Shown here piece by piece: positions 52,421-63,719 of a stretch of DNA of 64,000 nt (position 1 is the first letter of the stretch; every line of letters begins with the position of its first letter). Position numbers and translations under genes: made by a program. The notes beneath the pieces were generated by a model. It was not told where the DNA came from, searched no databases, and saw only the letters and a program-made list of their open reading frames with translations. The stretch is from Linnemannia hyalina (taxonomy: Eukaryota; Mortierellomycota; Mortierellomycetes; Mortierellales; Mortierellaceae). Where the stretch lies: positions 1,240,001 through 1,304,000 of the forward strand of contig JAHRHY010000009.1 in assembly GCA_019671135.1 (NCBI GenBank), written 5' to 3'.

Positions 52421-53040
52421 GTGAATGATGTTTCTTTGTGATTGTATAAAGTTGTGTGTAGGGAGGAAGGGAGTGAGTGATTGAGTGAGTGTTTCTGTGT
52501 GTATATATGTATGTGTGGTACGGGTGTATGTTTTATGTGTGAATGTGTGAAAGAAGATTAGAGAGAACTAAACAAAACAAGATTTGCGTAATGGAGAGGA
52601 GAGAATGTTCGTGATGTTAAACAAAGAAAAAAAAAAGTATTGCTGCGAAAAAGGGCTCGGCTTGCACGAAACCAAACAGAAAAGGGCTGAAGAAGAAGAC
52701 GCAGACGGTGATGGTTGTGGGATGACGAGATAACAAATAAAAGAGGGCGGGTTGAAATTCAGGAACGAGGGATAGGGCACGAGAAAGTATTATTGTGAAG
52801 AGAACGAAGGAGTAGATGGAAAGAGGATGATGACGAGCAAAAATGTAAACGGCTGGGACGTCAGGTGGGACGCGATATAGGTACGAGGATGGAGGATGAG
52901 AAGCGCAAAAGGTTTTGATGAAGATGAAAAATAGAAAATGGAACGATATATATACTGATGGCGAAATGTGCAGGACAAATAGCTATAGAATTGTTTGCGT
53001 GAAAATAACGAGCGAGTTTGCCCCTGGGCGAATGTATCTT
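52421..53040 (+). other. Noncoding upstream region
   Basis: Contains a TGTGTGTATATATGTATGTG stretch near 52495 and AG-rich sequence. No gene seen. Confidence 0.5.
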
Positions 53041-53305
53041 TTCGCCGAGGACTTGTCCGACGGCTTATAAACATTGTACGAGATGGGAAACCCACTTCAT
53101 GTCCTTGCCGTAGTTTCACTTTGGGTTTTTGGGTTCATTGTACAGTACTTCAAGAGAGGGAAACCCACTTCATGTCTAACGTGACAATCTTTATTTTCTC
53201 CGCATTTGGATACACCAACCATTGTCACGTTAGACATGAAGTGGGTTTCCCATCTCGTACAATGTTTATAAGCCGTCGGACAAGTCCTCGGCGAAAAGAT
53301 ACATT
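53041..53305 (+). repeat. Foldback/MITE element, ~72-bp arms
   Basis: AATGTATCTTTTCGCCGAGG (53041) through CCCACTTCATGTC is mirrored by 53234-53305. The interior holds a second inverted pair around GTGGGTTTCCC. Part of the interior (53145-53201) recurs at 12121-12177. Confidence 0.85.
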
Positions 53306-53385
53306 ATGGCAGCAAAACCTTCGATGGTTGAATCTAATTGGATGGTATTGCAGGGTGAAGGTTCGAGAGCAAATCGTATTGCAGG

Positions 53386-53737
53386 CAGTGCCATATACAG
53401 GCTGTGAAAGAGGCACAAAATCTTTGTTTTTTTGTGTGAACCTCTTGAAAGAGGAGTGAAATGCCCTCTTGGCAAAGAGGGACAAACCTTAAACGCAAGA
53501 GGGAGAGTCCCTCTTTGAGAAGAGGTACAGTCCCTCTTTGAATGAGGGACTGGCCAATAGGAAGGTGACACAGACCCCTATTAGGATCTTGCTGCCTTGT
53601 CCACAAGTGCAAGCCAATGCCACCATGCACAACTCAAATAAACCGTTGCCTCCTCCATCTTTTTACTTTTCTTTGCTTGCGTCCCTTCCTTCCTTCCTAC
53701 TCCTCTCTGCCGCCTTACTTTCACAGCGCTTTTCTTT
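53386..53737 (+). repeat. hAT left terminal inverted repeat (~352 bp)
   Basis: Pairs with 58579-58932 with few mismatches. It contains several internal CCCTCTTTG/CAAAGAGGG hairpins. Confidence 0.93.
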
Positions 53738-53835
53738 CTCCTCTTCCTACATCCATTAACTTTTCATCTTCGTCCGCTCCTCTACTCATTCCTTTCTTTG
53801 TTCTTTGTCCTATAAGGCCATTACCCATTACAAAT

Positions 53836-56800
53836 ATGGCCATCTTTGAATCCGAGGACGAGATGAACCCGTATGCGGACGCTGGCGACGAGTCCCCGTA
53901 CAGCAGTGACTCCGATATCGATTTTGACCAAGAAGACATTGGCAGCCATCTTTGTATTAGTGGACACCAAAATAACGCTGCGACTTCTCAGCTCTCTGAT
54001 ACCAGCGCGCCCCTCAGGAACGGAGCTCGTTCATACGATGACAAATCGCCTTTCGTTGTTGATGACGACTTATGCGACGACAACACCACGCCAGTGCATT
54101 ATCCCGTGAGTAGCATTCCTATCTGTTGTTTCTTGTTGGGACCAAATAGCATGATGTATCTAACAATAATAATACTGTTTACGTCGTTTCATGTATAGTC
54201 CGCAAAAAGGAACGATCGACTGGAAAAGCAACGACAGAATTCGAACATCTTCACTCTTGGAAAGCGAGCTATATCAACCCGGCCATCCTTGGATCTGGAG
54301 ACCGCTCAGACTTCAACCTTTGCCGGTGCAGTTTTATCCTCTTCGCCAACACCAACGACCGAGCTTGTCGCTCCTCAGGGCTTCTCCACCCCCATAAGGC
54401 CCTCTCGCTCTGCAGTTCTCCCCAACATGCCGTCGAACACAGCTCAGTTGTCGATGGCTCGCGATATTCAATCAGCTCTTCCAACGTTAATTGCAGGATC
54501 GCCAACCCGACTCTCACGGTCAACATCCTATCCTGATCTGTCAGTGCTGGGATCTGGCACCAATGCTGTATCCGCCCATCACGCACCCTATCATGCACCC
54601 TATCACGCCCCTGCAACGCTTGGCCATACCTATCACTCCTCCTTGGCGCCCGCTCATCGTGATCAGCCCTCTCCTGCGCCCATCCAGCATCACCATGCCT
54701 CTCCGATTCCCGTGCACTCTTATTATGACTCTCCGGCGCCCCTCCATCATTATCAATCCTTACCTGGACCCGCCCACCCTTACCAAACCACCTCGGCGCC
54801 CTCGTATCCATACCAGGGGACTCCTGAACGTACTCAATCCTACCCAGCCTCTGTCGAATACTATACCCAGATACCACCCGTCAGCCCTTACGGTCAACCA
54901 GTTGCGTCTCGGCCTCCCTTCAATCACTACACTACGATGTCCGCATCCACCGTGTCAAGTATGAACCAATCTAGCTCGGCTTCCATTTCTTCCTTCCAAA
55001 ACACCCACACCTCGTTCGATGACGACGCCTCGACGGTCGAGGACATCTTTGTGAGAGTGCAGTCCTACCAGAAAGACACCAACGATCGCAGGCGATTAGA
55101 TGCAAGGGCTCGCCATGAACGGGAAGACGTCACATCGTCCCCACAGTGGCGTGGCTTGTATCTCAGTATCCCACTGGGCGAGCTCCCGAGTCCCGAGACT
55201 TGCAAGAGCTTGGCTCCTCCAAGACTGAAGATATTGGCGACAGTGCCCTTCACCCGCATTCTTTATAAACGTTCCAACACAACCGCCGACCCCACCCAGT
55301 CCAATGGCGCCTTTCTTCCGCCCAGTGCACTGCTTCCATCATTTGAAAACTCAAGTCGGTCATACGCCAGGAAACCGCCTACACTTCGCTCCAACAGTAG
55401 CAGTTTGTTCTGCTTCGAGAAGGTCGATAACTTCCATGTCTGCAGGTGCCCCTTGTTGTTAATGGGGTGGAAGGGGTCTGCAACGCCAAGCGTGCCACCG
55501 GTCAGGGAGGCTCCGGTCGCCGCTCCCATCTCCTTTCCAAGCACTCTGGGGTGATTGACGCCATCGAGTATTTCCAGCGCCAACAGAGACTAGCACAAGG
55601 CATGGATCCGGACCCCGCGTCTAGCACCCCACACAGATCAAAAAAAGCCAAAACCACTGACACTGCCAACAATGGCCCAGCAGCAGCAGCATGGAATCAC
55701 CACCACCAACTTGATGTCGAGAATCTGCTTATGAGGCTTGTTGCCGTAGAGGGACTCTCATTCAGCACAGTCACCTCAAACACCCTCAAGAAGATTTGTC
55801 ATCTCCTGAATCCGGCGTTTCGATTTCCGCACATCATAACCCTACAGGAAAGACTGCGCCTAGCCGTTGCCGAAAAAAAAGCAGAGAACGGTGAACTACA
55901 TCCATTCCAATGTTGACCGTGGAGCCATCACTGCTGACGCTTGGACTTCATCCCACAACAAAAGGAAATACCTTGGGGTTACATTTCACTATATGACCCA
56001 GGATTATCAGCTATCCTCCGTTGTCATCGGCATGGAGAGGATTTTGGCACGCAAAGTGGATGCTCAAGTGTTGACAGACATCATTGGTAAGGCACATTTT
56101 CATTTTCGTCATCCATCCATCTATGTATCTATGTTTCGAATTATATTATATTTTTTCTAATATGAAATTTGTTATCGTAATTCCAGACAAAGTCCTAGCC
56201 GAGTGGTCCTTGGAGGGGAAGGTGATTGGCCTGACAAGTGACCAAGGAAGCAATATCAAAAAATGCTTTCGAGATCACGAAGAAAAGTCGGGCGCTCACT
56301 GGATTGCATGTACGGCGCACAAGTTGCAGGGCTGCATAAACAAAAGCATGGGATTCGACTGGTACCATTGTCAAGATAACCAAGAAGTGCGCATTAATTT
56401 CCAACTTCTTCAACAACAACTCCGTCGCCAGGGATATCATCAACAAGCTATGGCTGTCTCACCTCAATGTCGTTCGAGCCGCCAATACTCGCCTCCCACT
56501 CGATTCTTCTTCTGCTGGCGGCCATGCTCCTCCTCCTCCCACTACTGGCACGCAGGCTCATCCTCCTCCCATTACCGGCGCGCAGGCTCCTCCTCCTCCC
56601 ACTACCGGCACGCAGGCTCATCCTCCTCCCACTACCGGCGCGCAGGCTCATCCTCCTCCCACTACCGGCATGCAGACTCCTCCTCCTCCTCCTCCTCCTC
56701 CTCCTCCTAGTACCGGCGATGGACCAGCATACATGGAAGAAGAGGTTTCGTTTAAAACCGCTAATGTGACGCGTTGGAACTCCAAACTGAACATGGTCGC

Positions 56801-57833
56801 CAGGGTCTTCGATGTCATTACTGTTTTGAAGCCCGCTGCCGAGGAGCTGCTGAAGCTAAAATCTACCAAGGAGGAGATGACAAAATACCAGGAGTTTAAC
56901 AACAACTTGCTCTCGGAGGAGGAGGTCGATGTTTTACAAGAGATCGTCAAGCTTTTGCGTCCGGCTGCAAAATTGACACATTGGATAGGAGGATCTGGAT
57001 ATTCGACCATCTCGCAAGTGTATGCATTGGCACACAACATCCTTGGACCCTCCGACGTCTACAAGACGGGACCTGCCATCGCGCTCTACGAGGTCCTAGA
57101 GTCCTTTATAAAGTTGGCCTGGCCTGAGGACGACATTTCCGATGTCATGCTCTTGGCCATGTATTTCAACCCCGGCTGTTCAAAATTAAACATCTGGGGC
57201 TTGGAAAATACCCACCAAGCTGCCGAGCAAGCAGCCGAAAGAGCGGCCAAGCGAACCACCGAGGATGCCGCAGCTAGACGTCATGCTGGTCAAGATTCAG
57301 ATCAAGAACGAGTTCAGCTTCCCCCTCAGATTCCATTAGAGAACAGACATTCTACGCCAAGACCAACAAATCGACTGAGAGCAGAGACCCTGATTTATCG
57401 AGCTGTTATTCAGATGCATGCGGACAAGGAGATTGCCAGGAAGCGGGGCATCACGAACACCACCAACAACAATAATCTCAGCTACGATGTCAACAACGCC
57501 ATTTCGATGAAGTTCTGGAAAGTGGATGCGGATTGTGCCTTAATGGCATATAGGGCTCTGTGGTCTGATGAGGAGGTCGACCCAGCTTGGTCTGACGACC
57601 CAGCTGCATTTTGGAAGTCCAAGGAGAGTCTCCCAACTCTGGCCAGTTTGGCCACTCTTGCGCGAATGTTCTTGACGATTCAAGCAACATCGTCCGAGGC
57701 AGAACGCTTGTTCAGCAAGGCTGGACTTATCTATTCAGCGCGTAGATGCCGACTTTCCGATAGCAACTTTCGTAATGTTATATTTTTCAACAGCTTAGAA
57801 AAGACACTCTGTGAAGCCTATTTTGTTAGATAA
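53836..57833 (+). pseudogene. BED zinc-finger hAT transposase, several frame breaks
   Basis: Exon 1 53836-54105 (acidic, MAIFESEDEMNPYADAG), intron 54106-54198, and exon 2 from 54199 with a His/Pro/Tyr-repeat region (HAPYHAPYHAPA). The BED finger near 55400-55550 is split by a one-base shift (FHVC...R / VPLVVNGVEGVCNA...SHLLSKH). A further shift in an A-run near 55875 leads to RGAITADAWTSSHNKRKYLG. Intron 56088-56186 precedes HWIACTAHKLQGCINKS, and a shift near 56360 leads to NFFNNNSVARDII. A Pro-rich repeat follows, then 56750-57833 with the C-terminal dimerisation region (FWKSKESLPTLASLATLARMFLTIQATSSEAERLFS). All parts of a hAT transposase are present but not in one frame. Confidence 0.88.
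56505..56705 (+). repeat. In-gene 36-bp minisatellite (TGTQAHPPP / TGAQAPPPP)
   Basis: CTCCTCCTCCCACTACCGGC units about 36 bp apart alternate ACGCAGGCTCAT and GCGCAGGCTCC. They insert a flexible Pro-rich linker into the transposase catalytic region, where hAT proteins usually carry a helical insertion. Confidence 0.85.
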
Positions 57834-58578
57834 AAATATTTTCTTATTGCTTTATTTACGAAGATGAATAGGGGTGGTGAAGGTAAGCTGAATGAGATTG
57901 TGATGGGATTATCACCAGACAAACAGATAAGGTAGGAATACACACAGATTGAACACGCTTGCACTGAAATTACTCTCCCTCACTTACTTTGCCAACCTTT
58001 CTCTGCCTCTGCCTTCTCAATTGTATCATCCTTTTCCATTTCTCTCACACACTCTGTTTTTTATGATGTCAATGGTCCTATCCACAAAAAACAGCCAAAT
58101 CTTCGTTCGATGTAGAGACAACGGAAATTACTTGCAATACAGTATGTTAGCGAAAGTGCAAGGGACACTTTATTCGTCGCTCAATACAAAAAATGTAGTC
58201 ATAGTGAATATGGGTTTAGGCCTCACGCTTAGCTTTGTTGAGATTGATAAACCTCGATGTGTTATGGATAGGTGTGAATCCTAGTAAAGGATCCACCTCC
58301 ATTTTCTTTCTTTTCTCTTTTTGATATAGCGACGTATATAAGCCACCTGCTTGTCTCCATTCACGAAAGATACACGAACATAATGAAATCCTCCTTCTTT
58401 ACTCGTTACACCTTATTCTTTACCTATCCTTCTCAGCTGGCGAGGTCAGGTCGTGGTGCTTCTTCAGGGGATGTTGAAGAGCAAAAGCTCTACGTCGAGC
58501 ATTGCAAGAGTGATTACAGAGTCGCTTCAATCCGTCAACAGAAACGGAGACCTGCAGTAGCAATTGCCTCCAATCCTC
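57834..58578 (+). other. hAT 3' internal region, no confident gene
   Basis: Two short frames (58063-58284 and 58383-58595) have ATGs but no recognised product; the second runs into the right TIR. Confidence 0.4.
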
Positions 58579-58932
58579 AAAGAAAAGCGCTGTGAAAGTA
58601 AGGCGGCAGAGAGGAGTAGGAAGGAAGGAAGGGACGCAAGCAAAGAAAAGTAAAAAGATGGAGGAGGCAACGGTTTATTTGAGTTGTGCATGGTGGCATT
58701 GGCTTGCACTTGTGGACAAGGCAGCAAGATCCTAATAGGGGTCTGTGTCACCTTCCTATTGGCCAGTCCCTCATTCAAAGAGGGACTGTACCTCTTTCTC
58801 AAAGAGGGACTCTCCCTCTTGCGTTTAAGGTTTGTCCCTCTTTGCCAAGAGGGCATTTCACTCCCTCTTTCAAGAGGTTCACACAAAAAAACAAAAATTT
58901 TGTGCCTCTTTCACAGCCTGTATATGGCACTG
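58579..58932 (+). repeat. hAT right terminal inverted repeat
   Basis: Reverse complement of 53386-53737. It is followed by ATTGCAGG and a tandem CAGGGTGAAGGTTCGAGAGC repeat also present left of the element. Confidence 0.93.
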
Positions 58933-58940
58933 ATTGCAGG

Positions 58941-59749
58941 GTGAAGGTTCGAGAGCAGTTGCAGGGTGAAGGCTCGAGAGCAAACCAAGAACAAGGGAGA
59001 GAAAGTAAAGAGGGAAAGTAAAGAGAGGAAATTTTGATTGGCAACTGTGGATAGCCCCTTTTTTTCTTCTTGTGATGAGTGTCTCGGTTATCGCCTTGGG
59101 GCAACATACCAAAAAATAACACGTTGTCTTTTTCATTTTTTCTCTCTGCACCGTCATCGTCAGATAGAGAGGGGTAGGTAACGGACAGTAAGAAAAATTT
59201 TCTGCTTTGTTTTCTTTTTGTCTGTTTGCCTGGAATGCACATGCCTCTTGCCACATCTTAAAAAAATTGTACATTCAGTGAATACATCCCACCTTTCTTC
59301 AATCACGCTTTCATTCAACCCTCTTTTTTCCGTTTGGCCGGAAGGGGAGCAATTGACCTCGAACAAAAATCTGTTCATGGTCTCCATGCATATTCACATC
59401 CGACACTAACCACAAGCTCTACTTTTTTCTTTACTTTCTACTTGTGTATTTTTTTTCAAGCAGTTCGCACTTCGCAATCATTGCCTTTTGGCTAGTGATT
59501 CTAACCGGTTAATTTTTTTTGGCTGAGTTAAGTTATCTTAACCAACTAAGTTAAACGACTAATCAGCGTTTTGAGAGGGCGTATTCTTGAAAACCGAGAA
59601 GCAAAAGGGAGGATTTGCTTGGTTCGACTCATGTATGGTCTCGAAGTGTAGGACGAAATTGTCTTTTTAAGAAATAGGCAGTCCAATTTAGAAGATTTCA
59701 GTTGAAAGAAGATATCAAGTGCAGTCCCCCCATGTAGAGATCTATAAAT
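58941..59749 (+). other. Intergenic, no gene recognised
   Basis: T-rich with scattered GTTAA motifs at 59500-59560. Confidence 0.5.
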
Positions 59750-59839
59750 CGGTTAACTCGGTTAAATCGGTTAACTCGGTGAGCTCGGTTAGCTCGGTTA
59801 ACTGAATTAACTCGGTTAACTTGGTCACTCGGTTAACTA
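59750..59839 (+). repeat. TCGGTTAAC-type minisatellite
   Basis: About nine imperfect units of CTCGGTTAA(C) of 8-10 bp. Confidence 0.88.
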
Positions 59840-60019
59840 GTCTGCATCATTCTTCTTTTTTTGCATTCCTTTTAGCTTTCGCATGTCAAACTTGTCTACC
59901 ACTATGATTATCGAGAACCTGGGTGTTTTTTTTTTAAAAAGGAGATACACATATGTTCAATGCTCTTTTTTCCTCATACCCTCAGCACTTCCTCCCTTTG
60001 TCCCTCAACTTTCTCTCTC

Positions 60020-60760
60020 ATGTTTGATCCTCCTGGCCATTCTGACGGAGACCCTTCTACAGGCCGGCGGCATAACACCTTTACGGGCGAAATGCCACTT
60101 TTTGACGATTCAGAGTCTCTTTCTTTCCTGTTCGATGAGCCCAATCTGGTAGCTTCCTCCCCACGCTCCTCCATGCCATTTTCACAAAGTGATATGCAAA
60201 GTGTCACCACATCCATTGCTCCAAGCTCATCTGTGAGCCAGGCAAAAAGCGACGATCCCGATGACCCGCCGACTGTTCCAGGTTTGCCTTTTATCAGCTA
60301 CATATGAGCGTACAGAATTGTGCCTAAGGATAATTTTAGTAAGACCTTCTCCTCCTTCTACCATAGGCGAGTGGGGGCCTTACTATGAGCCTCGTCGCGT
60401 GATGGAACACGGCAAACGTATCTTCAAGTTCTTCTGCGTTGAGCCCGGCCCCGGCTGTAAAAAGGGCCTTGCAAAGACTAGCTCCACGTCGTCCCTTAAA
60501 TACCACTATGAAAATTTGCACCGTGCGGGGTTCATTGAAAAAAACAACAAAAGGACGGGACTACTCAGTCTACTCCGACCTTGGTGCAGACCCATCTCGA
60601 CATGGCACCTATTCCTCAAGCCAAACGCGATAAGATTGTAACAGCGACCCTCGAATGGCTGATCGGAGATCTACTGCCTTTCTCTACGCTGGACTCGAAG
60701 TACTATAAAGCTATGGCCAGGGCATATATCCCAAACCTATCTCCCCATGTGCAGCCAACG
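60020..60760 (+). pseudogene. N-terminal part of a second BED/hAT-type transposase, truncated
   Basis: Exon 1 60020-60281 (MFDPPGHSDGDPSTG), intron 60282-60366, exon 2 with a BED-type finger (FKFFCVEPGPGCKKG...SLKYHYENLH). After a one-base shift near 60560 it continues as AKRDKIVTATLEWLIGDLLPFSTLDSKYYKAMARAYIP, the helix that follows BED fingers in hAT proteins. The sequence ends at 60760, where it is fused directly to the ThrE-like duplicate. Confidence 0.75.
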
Positions 60761-60761
60761 T

Positions 60762-61752
60762 CACCCATTCATCCATGCCTGTCGAGGAAGCTATCATGAA
60801 GCTGGATACCATCAACACCGAGAAGAACGCCAACGGTCGCTGGATCACTGTCCTGGCTTATGCCGTTGCTGGATTCTGCACAGCGCCCATGTTCTTCAAG
60901 GCCAACTGGATCGACGCCATTATCTCGTTCTTTATGGACGCTACAGTCGGTCTTTTGGTCTGGCTGTCAGAAAAGGTCCCTAGATACGCACACATTTGCA
61001 ACATCACCATGTCTGCCTTAGTGGCCTTTGTCGCCGAAGCCCTTCGCCAACACAACGTCTGCACATCCGCAATCAAGTTTGCAGGCATTATCATCATCCT
61101 CCCAGGTTTCACCATCACCTGCTCCATCCTTGAACTCAGCTCGCGCCACATCATCTCGGGATCAGTCCGATTGTTTTATGCAGTCGTGTTTTCGCTCTTG
61201 CTCGGATACGGTTTGACGATCGGCGCATCCCTCTGGTCACTGTTTGACCACTATACCCGTGACGACGAATCCAAATTCTCGGCAGAATGCCCCAACGCCC
61301 CACTGATCCCGCTCTGGAACATCCTCTTTGTCCCATTCTTTGCCATCTCCCTCAATGTCTGGCTCAAGGCCCACCCACGCCAATGGCTCCTCGCTACCAT
61401 CCTTTCCATTGTTGGATACGCTGTGTCCTACACCTCCTCCGTCTACGGTGGCGTCAAAACCGAAGTCTCCTCCGCTGTTGCTGCATTCGCGATCGGTCTC
61501 TGCGGAAACATCTACCAACGCCTCACTCGTCAATTGACCTTCCAGGCTGTTGTCTGTGCAGTGTTCTTTTTGGTGCCCGGGTCGATTGGTCTTGAGGGTG
61601 CGATGGCTTGGTTTACGGAGGATATGTCGGGTGGAATGAATTTCGCACTACAGATGGTTGTTACTGCGATCGCCATCAGTGTTGGGCTGTTTACATCAGC
61701 ACTGGCTATTTATCCTATGGGCAAGACTCGGTCTGCTCAAATGACTTTTTAG
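60762..61752 (+). pseudogene. ThrE/Prm10-like gene, 5'-truncated copy 2
   Basis: Encodes only the last ~330 residues (all transmembrane segments from VLAYAVAGF on), with the same sequence as 43317-44307 as far as read. The cytosolic tail and most of the first ThrE half are missing. The first in-frame ATG (60775) could start a shortened membrane protein, but no ThrE-like promoter is attached. The hAT fragment ahead might supply one. Confidence 0.88.
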
Positions 61753-62039
61753 AAGGGAGCAGTGCTGGCGATGGAGGAAGGTGTTGATTAATTTTTTACA
61801 TAGTGGATTGACCAAACAGCACTTATTATTATGTCCTGCATTTCTTTCGGCATTTTATTATTTATCACCTAGGATGTTGTCACTTAAAATGTTGTCTTCT
61901 TTTTTTTTCCATTGCTGTGTCTAGTCCATGCTGGTGTATGTTTTTGATGATCTGAATGGAACTTGTTAGTGGCGAGATCATTGATTCTGTTAACGTCGAC
62001 GTTCAATGGGCATAAGATTACAAGTTGAGCCTCATTTTT

Positions 62040-62109
62040 GCCACAAGTTGCACTTTTAGCCACATGTTAAGCCACATTCGAGCTTTCGACGAGGTAACTT
62101 ACTATAAAA
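62040..62109 (+). promoter_or_regulatory. Candidate promoter module, duplicated
   Basis: Same GCCACAAGTTGCAC and TATAAAA (62103) as at 44595-44664. Confidence 0.6.
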
Positions 62110-62151
62110 CCACTTATCCCTTCACGGATCTGATGACATAAATCCCCAGCA

Positions 62152-62594
62152 ATGTCGATCAAGCAAGACAGGTAAGAAAAATGATTTTCTTTGAAGACCA
62201 TTACCTGTTATCATCGAGCTAACTCTTTTCCTCTAGGTCATTTGCAGAGATAGTGTTTTCTGCCTTCCAAAAATTACAAAATGGTATGGCCATCAAGTAT
62301 TTTTATCAGTGCGGTGAAATTGAGATGGTAGATGCCTGCGTTTTGCCTGACGGGGAGCAGCGAGTGACTCTGAAACGAAGATATGCTGGTGCAATGGTAC
62401 TTAGGCAAGGCGTCCTGGCAAACCATATCTGGGTATATTGGAGTCCCCGTTCAGACAAAAAGAGTGAGCAATCCATGATTCGTTATGACAGTGACCACTG
62501 GAACGATTGTTTCTACGTCGCCAACGCTGCAACGGGCCTGAGAACCCCTCCTGATATCGTGAACACTCCTCCCAAAAGAAAAGTTACCCGATAA
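62152..62594 (+). CDS. Small two-exon hypothetical protein (copy 2)
   Basis: Exon 1 62152-62171, intron 62172-62236, exon 2 62237-62594; same product as 44707-45149 with the promoter module also copied. Both copies therefore look expressible, giving two identical genes 17 kb apart. Confidence 0.65.
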
Positions 62595-62793
62595 TAAAAA
62601 AAAATTTGTGTGGCTCGCGTTCGATTTTTTTGGAATTCTGGCAGTCGTTTTTTTTGGATGCGTCGCATGCACTCTACGCGAAGCACTCTCTACCCTGTTA
62701 TTACACTATTCTCTCACACACTCTCTCTCTGTCTATTACTCTTGCTACCCTGTTATTACACCCTTATTTAATCTAGTTGACACCAATTCTCCC

Positions 62794-62827
<34 letters not shown>

Positions 62828-62931
62828 CTCTCTCTCCATCACTCTTGCTCACTCCATCTACCCTCCATAACATCCCATCCAATGTCCCACTCGCAGGCCC
62901 CACTGAACAGCCTCCTGTTGTGTCGGCATCG

Positions 62932-63234
62932 ATGACGCCAGTTCCTACAACGACGCAGCTGTTGCTCTGCTCTGTCTGCAGTCAACCCTTTAAGCCAAGT
63001 AAGAACCAGAACACTAACTTGCGCCGTCATCTTAAGAACATCCACAACATGTCGCCAACGATGCACCCCCGCAAGTGCAAATGGGACTCGATACCTGACG
63101 GCCGCATCAAGGACGACAAGGACCGCAAGGAGCGCACTCGTCAGAGCAAACGTCTTTCGGCTCGCAAGACCCGTCTCCGTCACAAGGCCGAGGAGGCAGC
63201 CTTGGGGTTGTGCATGCTCAGTCAGGCGGTCTAA
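62932..63234 (+). CDS. C2H2 finger plus basic-region protein (copy 2, intact frame)
   Basis: From ATG 62932 (MTPVPTTTQLLLCSVC) the frame holds one finger (CSVCSQPF...NLRRHLKNIH), about 25 residues of spacer, then a strongly basic helix (KDRKERTRQSKRLSARKTRLRHK) and a short Leu-containing end. Finger plus basic helix suggests DNA binding, perhaps a small BED- or bZIP-like regulator; the family is not identified. The frame extends further upstream without an ATG, so a 5' exon is possible. Unlike copy 1, both finger cysteines are present. Confidence 0.5.
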   Translation: MTPVPTTTQLLLCSVCSQPFKPSKNQNTNLRRHLKNIHNMSPTMHPRKCKWDSIPDGRIKDDKDRKERTRQSKRLSARKTRLRHKAEEAALGLCMLSQAV

Positions 63235-63335
63235 GGCAAAAGGCTGCCCCCCCCCTCCACTGCCACTAATTCCCCCCTCCACTGCCACTAATTTTTACCC
63301 CCCCCCAGTTGGCGTCAGAAAAATTATACTATATA

Positions 63336-63719
63336 ATAAGGGCACAATTGTCAGAACATCGAAATTCTCACAGAGTGACAGCAGCGAGGATGCAGAGAGG
63401 TCCAGTTTCACAAACGCAAGACCTCAATGTAAAAAAAAAAAGTCGGTCAGTTCTCACAAATGCAAGAACGGCCATAACCACCAAAACCGCGCTCGGCTCT
63501 TAAGGTTACGCCAAAAGCAGCCACAATGAGCCACCAAGTAGCCACTCTTCCAGTTAAACTAAACTAAAAAGGAAAATAAAAAGAAACATGCACACTATCT
63601 CTCAGATCGAGCACGAAGGAAAAGAAAGAAAAGAAAGAAAACTAAACTAAACTAAACTAAGGGAGGGTTGGGAGGGCACAGACATGGCTCGTCTGCTCGG
63701 AAATAGTGCATCTTATTTG
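63336..63719 (+). other. Spacer between copies 2 and 3, simple repeats
   Basis: A GCCAC-rich phrase (AGCCACAATGAGCCACCAAG at 63517), AAAGA runs and an (AAACT)n stretch at 63640-63660. No gene. Confidence 0.55.

Larger units (their letters stand above)
53386..58932 (+). mobile_element. hAT transposon, 5,547 bp, long TIRs, 8-bp target duplication
   Basis: The ends CAGTGCCATATACAGGC...GCCTGTATATGGCACTG are flanked by ATTGCAGG on both sides (53378-53385 and 58933-58940). hAT elements make 8-bp duplications and begin CA(G/N)(G/T)G. The interior encodes a BED/hAT transposase. Confidence 0.95.
60760..63335 (+). repeat. Segmental duplication of 43315-45946
   Basis: A constant offset of 17,445 bp from 60760 to about 62785 with almost no differences. 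Then a ~65-bp length difference and clear divergence run to about 63335. Confidence 0.95.
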
